Positions 59,749-64,000 of a DNA stretch of 64,000 bases are shown here, piece by piece. Every line of letters starts with the position of its first letter. Position 1 is the first letter of the stretch. The stretch is from CAVXYG01 sp963766005 (GTDB lineage Bacteria > Actinomycetota > Actinomycetes > S36-B12 > GCA-2699445): the NCBI GenBank assembly GCA_963766005.1, contig CAVXYG010000004.1:1-64000 (forward strand), written 5' to 3'. The notes beneath the pieces were generated by a model. The model was not told the DNA's origin. It saw only the letters and a list, made by a program, of their open reading frames with translations, and ran no database searches. Both the position numbers and the translations under genes were made by a program.

Positions 59749-60522
59749 GTGACGCAGGTAATTGCCGTCGCCAATCAGAAGGGCGGCGTGGCCAAGACCA
59801 CGACCGTGGTGTCGTTGGGAGCGGCGCTCGCGGAACGTGGCGAGAAGGTGCTGCTGGTGGATCTCGATCCGCAGGCATGCTTGACGTTCTCGCTCGGCCT
59901 CGATCCAGAGACGCTGGCGATGTCGCTGCACGATGTGCTGCTGGGTCGGGTCGGAGCTGGCTTGGCCGTGGTGCCGACCGATGACGGGATGGACTTGCTG
60001 CCGGCGACGATCGATCTCGCCGGCACCGAGGCGCAACTGCTGACCAAGACCGGCCGCGAGCACACGCTGCGACTGGCGCTGCGCGAGATCGTGTCGAACT
60101 ATTCTTTCGTCATCATGGACTGCTCGCCTTCCCTGGGCGTGCTCACGATCAACGCGCTGACCGCGGCCGACTCGGTGCTGATCCCGTTGCAGTGCGAGAC
60201 GCTGTCGCACCGCGGGGTGGGGCAGCTGCTGGACACGATCGCCGATGTCGAGCGACTCACCAACCCGCGCCTGCAGGTGCTCGGTGTCCTGCCTACGCTG
60301 TACGACGGCCGCACCAACCATGCCCGTGCGGTGCTCGCCGATATCGGAGAGCGCTACCAGCTCCCCGTGATCGAGCCGCCGATTCCGAAATCGATCCGCT
60401 TCGCCGAGGCGCCGTCGCAGGGACGCTCGATCCTGACCACGGCGGGGTCGGCGAACGGCGCCCAGGCGTACCGCGAGATCGCGGACCGCCTCATCCGAGA
60501 GGAGTTGGCTCATGCCGAATAG
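59749..60522 (+). CDS. ParA/Soj-family ATPase
   Basis: A 257-residue Walker-type ATPase of the ParA/MinD superfamily. The deviant Walker A is ANQKGGVAKTTTVVSLGAAL, with the signature lysine. LLVDLDPQACLTFSLGL gives the A' motif, VIMDCSPSLGVLTINAL the Walker B region, and LIPLQCETLSHRGVGQLLDT a switch region. The GTG start at 59749 follows GGAGGGGAAAC. No ParB gene is adjacent; instead an 11-base overlap leads into a zinc-ribbon protein, as seen in mycobacteria. It is probably an orphan ParA and not the chromosome segregation pair. Confidence 0.92.
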   Translation: MTQVIAVANQKGGVAKTTTVVSLGAALAERGEKVLLVDLDPQACLTFSLGLDPETLAMSLHDVLLGRVGAGLAVVPTDDGMDLLPATIDLAGTEAQLLTKTGREHTLRLALREIVSNYSFVIMDCSPSLGVLTINALTAADSVLIPLQCETLSHRGVGQLLDTIADVERLTNPRLQVLGVLPTLYDGRTNHARAVLADIGERYQLPVIEPPIPKSIRFAEAPSQGRSILTTAGSANGAQAYREIADRLIREELAHAE

Positions 60523-60826
60523 CCGCGCCAGCCAGTCATTCGACCGCGTCCGGCCCCGTGACGCCGGACCGACGAATACCGCGCGCGCGACCGACCGCGA
60601 GGGCAAGCGCGCCCTGTTCAGCGAGGTCGCGCAGCCTCCGACTGCCGGATCAGTCTCCGTGCAGTGCAAGCGCTGCGATGCCCGCAGCGTGGTATCGATG
60701 GCCACACTGTGGCGGGTGGCGTTCCCGGCCGTTCCTGCCGTGATCCCGGGCCAGGGTCTGCGGGCCAACATGAAGTGCCCCGCGTGCGGAGAGCGCAGTT
60801 GGCTCACGCTGTCGTTGCGGAAGTAG
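60512..60826 (+). CDS. Small zinc-ribbon protein coupled to ParA
   Basis: A 104-residue protein. The first 45 residues are polar and disordered. A CxxC knuckle follows in VQCKRCDARSVVSM and a second in MKCPACGERSWLTLSL, so a zinc ribbon spans about residues 49-97, with a hydrophobic TLWRVAFPAVPAVIPG between the knuckles. It overlaps the parA 3' end by 11 bases. The function is unknown; its conserved place after this ParA suggests a joint role. Confidence 0.82.
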   Translation: MPNSRASQSFDRVRPRDAGPTNTARATDREGKRALFSEVAQPPTAGSVSVQCKRCDARSVVSMATLWRVAFPAVPAVIPGQGLRANMKCPACGERSWLTLSLRK

Positions 60827-60866
60827 CCTCAGCGCCGTTCTGTGCGGCCTGCCCTGGCGTCGCCGT

Positions 60867-62474
<1,608 letters not shown>

Positions 62475-62521
62475 TGATCAACTGATGGTAACTTGCGACG
62501 TTCTTCGCGGCTGCCAATGGC

Positions 62522-62534
62522 TACGCTCGGGCGC
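62522..62534 (+). promoter_or_regulatory. Leaderless-type promoter of ferritin-like gene
   Basis: TACGCT (62522-62527), seven bases, then the ATG at 62535. No ribosome binding site is present. Confidence 0.45.
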
Positions 62535-63191
62535 ATGGCGTCCCCAACCACCACCCGTCTCGATGTCGCCCACCAGCTCCTCGGGCTGCTCGCCTGCGGC
62601 GAGGTCTTCGGCTTCCACACGCTGGCCGATGCGGCCGCGCGCTCTGCGGAGTTCCAGCAGGCCGTGACCCTGATGGCCATGGCCAACGAGCACACCGACG
62701 GCTACGGCCGTACCCGGCAGCGGTTGCTGGACCACGGTATCGACGCCGACACCCTGATCGCATCCTTCGCCGAGCCGCTGGCCAAGTATTACGCGCGCAC
62801 CCGGCCCTCGGACGAGTTCCAGGCGCTGCTCAAGGCGTACGTGGGCACGGGGATTGCGGCCGACTTCGTGCGCGAAATGGCCGCCAACCTCGACAGCGAG
62901 ACCAAGGACTTCGTGGCCGACGTGGTCTCCCGGCCGCGCGCCGACGAGGTGGTGGTCCCCCGGCTGCGCGCCGTCATGGCGCAGGACAACCAGCGCGTGG
63001 GTCCGATGGCGCTGTGGGGACGCAGGTTGATGGGGGAGGCGCTCAGCCAGGCCCAGCGGGTCGCGGTGGACCGACCGGACCTGGTGACGCTGATCGTCGG
63101 GCCGGACGATCTGGAGGGGTTCCAGCAGATGATCGCTCGGATGACGGCGTCCCACAGCGACCGGATGCGGGCGCTCGGGCTGTATCCGTAG
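62535..63191 (+). CDS. Ferritin-like fold protein (MiaE-like)
   Basis: A 218-residue four-helix-bundle protein of the ferritin/MiaE-like type. RLDVAHQLLGLLACGEVFGF, HTLADAAARSAEFQQAVTLM, AMANEHTDGYGRTRQRLLDH with the E-x-H-type metal ligand, YVGTGIAADFVREMAANLDS and SETKDFVADVV follow a four-helix pattern, with the C-terminal LVTLIVGPDDLEGFQQMIAR. It could be a di-iron enzyme such as a tRNA hydroxylase, or a non-catalytic relative. Its place between the helicase and DUF3107 is conserved in Actinobacteria. The first helix keeps the ExxH-like GEVFGFH. Confidence 0.8.
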   Translation: MASPTTTRLDVAHQLLGLLACGEVFGFHTLADAAARSAEFQQAVTLMAMANEHTDGYGRTRQRLLDHGIDADTLIASFAEPLAKYYARTRPSDEFQALLKAYVGTGIAADFVREMAANLDSETKDFVADVVSRPRADEVVVPRLRAVMAQDNQRVGPMALWGRRLMGEALSQAQRVAVDRPDLVTLIVGPDDLEGFQQMIARMTASHSDRMRALGLYP

Positions 63192-63316
63192 GCCCAGCAC
63201 CCACTGCGCCGCGCAGGGCGGCGACCAGCGTCCTGTGCGCTGGCAGCGTACTCGCGCTGCCGGCGATCGGTGGGCGGCTAAGGTGGAGACTGGCGCAGTC
63301 GAGGGAAGAGGGGCTC

Positions 63317-63544
63317 ATGGAGGTTCGCATCGGGGTGCAGCAGGCCGCCAAGGAGGTTGTGCTGAACAGCGACCACAGTCCGGACAAGGTTGTGGCAGCG
63401 GTGAAGAAGTCGCTGTCCGCCGGGGAGCTGCTCCTGCTGGTGGATGCCCGCGGCCGCACCGTCATGGTGCCGAGCGACCGCATCGCCTATGTCGAGGTTG
63501 GGCCCGCGTCGGAGCGCCGAGTGGGATTTGCCGCGGACGAGTGA
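63317..63544 (+). CDS. DUF3107 family protein (TB9.4-like)
   Basis: A 75-residue protein reading MEVRIGVQQAAKEVVLNSDH, then DKVVAAVKKSLSAGELLLLV and RTVMVPSDRIAYVEVGP. DUF3107 is an actinobacterial family with a small alpha/beta fold of unknown function. The ATG at 63317 follows GAAGAGGGG. Its last 58 bases overlap the convergent TetR gene, an arrangement also seen in mycobacteria. Confidence 0.9.
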   Translation: MEVRIGVQQAAKEVVLNSDHSPDKVVAAVKKSLSAGELLLLVDARGRTVMVPSDRIAYVEVGPASERRVGFAADE

Positions 63545-64000
63545 GTCCCGGCGGTGGCGGGGGCCGAGTCGGCCCCGCCCCGCTGCTTGGTGAGGGGAAA
63601 CTCGGAGATGCCCTGCCAGGCGAGGCCGGCCAGCAGGCCCGCAGCGTCGTCGGCGGGGATTCGCTTGCCGCCGCGCAGCCACGTCTGCGCCGCGACCTGG
63701 GCCATGCCGAGCAGGCCGTTGGCCAGCAGCAGCGCCTGGTCCGGCAGCAGGCTGGTGTCCTCGGCGATCACGTCGGCGACCAGTCGAGCGCCTTTGTCGG
63801 CGACCCGGTGGGTGCGGCGGGCGACCTCGGGGAGGTTCGCCAGATCGGACTCGAAGAGCAGTCGATAGTCGGCGTCGTCGTGTGCGACGAAACGGAAGTA
63901 CGCCCGGATCGTCTGGTAGACGCGCTGCTGATTGTCGTCGGTGGACCGCAGCGCGGCCCGGATCTGGTCCAAGAACAGCCCGGAGCCCTCGTCGAGGATC
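63487..64000 (-). CDS. TetR-family transcriptional regulator, N-terminus outside window
   Basis: C-terminal ligand-binding part of a TetR/AcrR-type regulator. The visible frame reads ILDEGSGLFLDQIRAALRST, RVYQTIRAYFRFVAHDDADY, VADVIAEDTSLLPDQALLLA, NGLLGMAQVAAQTWLRGGK and the short disordered tail. The helix-turn-helix lies beyond position 64000, so the start cannot be seen. The gene overlaps the 3' end of the DUF3107 gene. A TetR regulator at this place in other Actinobacteria supports the call. Confidence 0.82.
   Translation of the reverse strand, partial: ILDEGSGLFLDQIRAALRSTDDNQQRVYQTIRAYFRFVAHDDADYRLLFESDLANLPEVARRTHRVADKGARLVADVIAEDTSLLPDQALLLANGLLGMAQVAAQTWLRGGKRIPADDAAGLLAGLAWQGISEFPLTKQRGGADSAPATAGTHSSAANPTRRSDAGPTST

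Overview
This is GC-rich actinobacterial chromosomal DNA. The evidence is the high G+C codon use, the frequent GTG starts, and the family content: a bcc-aa3 respiratory supercomplex with a di-haem QcrC and a three-segment Rieske protein, PspAA/PspAB, DUF3043, DUF3107, DUF6758, mycobacterial-type adenosine kinase, and a DEDD-exonuclease/UvrC-like protein beside trpD. Gene order over 20-50 kb and 59-64 kb follows the order in other Actinobacteria, including mycobacteria and streptomycetes. I cannot name a genus.

Layout. 0-0.4 kb: a cobalamin riboswitch cut by the window edge and a small frameshifted gene. 0.4-8.2 kb: broken aldo/keto reductase, polyprenyl-phosphate sugar transferase, remnants of an NmrA-like and an AlkZ-like gene, a cupin, a NarL-type two-component pair, and two small membrane proteins. 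8.5-16 kb: an accessory, partly decayed stretch with an ankyrin lipoprotein, truncated ABC ATPase, Fic protein, NADH dehydrogenase-like flavoprotein, an intact AlkZ-like protein, an MTHFR-like protein, and remnants of ISL3 and IS481 transposases and a VapC toxin. 16-20 kb: DUF3043 diverging from pspA-pspAA-htpX-pspAB. 20-25.9 kb: nadA, glycerate kinase, HesB/ErpA-type protein, adenosine kinase, aat, tusA-like and a class V aminotransferase-like gene. 26-36 kb: ctaC-ctaD-ctaF, an L,D-transpeptidase, a 1.3 kb gene-free stretch, and on the minus strand ctaE-qcrC-qcrA-qcrB. 36-50 kb: a response-regulator-like gene, trpD, DEDD/UvrC-like, a NYN-domain protein, NlpC/P60, a degenerate AMP-ligase, SRPBCC proteins, metallophosphoesterase, Get3-like ATPase and ROK glucokinase. 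50-59.7 kb: lipid genes (esterase, PlsC, ACBP, acyl-CoA dehydrogenase), a stress protein, otsA-otsB and an anti-sigma-type kinase. 59.7-64 kb: ParA, a zinc-ribbon partner, DEAD-box helicase, ferritin-like protein, DUF3107 and a partial TetR regulator.

How the genes work together. The central block encodes the terminal branch of aerobic respiration: menaquinol to QcrBAC (bcc) to CtaCDEF (aa3). Around it lie Fe-S assembly (HesB/ErpA-type), sulfur-transfer genes, and NAD synthesis (nadA). The flanks carry envelope-stress (psp), trehalose (otsAB) and cell-wall remodelling (L,D-transpeptidase, NlpC/P60) functions.

Main cautions and points of interest. At least nine otherwise conserved genes, including qcrA, otsA and an acyl-CoA dehydrogenase, are interrupted by what look like single-base indels. 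This pattern suggests consensus sequencing errors more than biology, whereas the 3-15 kb stretch also shows genuine decay. The least ordinary proteins are a cysteine-desulfurase-like protein without the PLP lysine paired with TusA, an AMP-ligase homologue that has lost its ATP-binding and catalytic motifs, and a Get3-like ATPase without the Walker A lysine. No complete novel defence or mobile system is visible.
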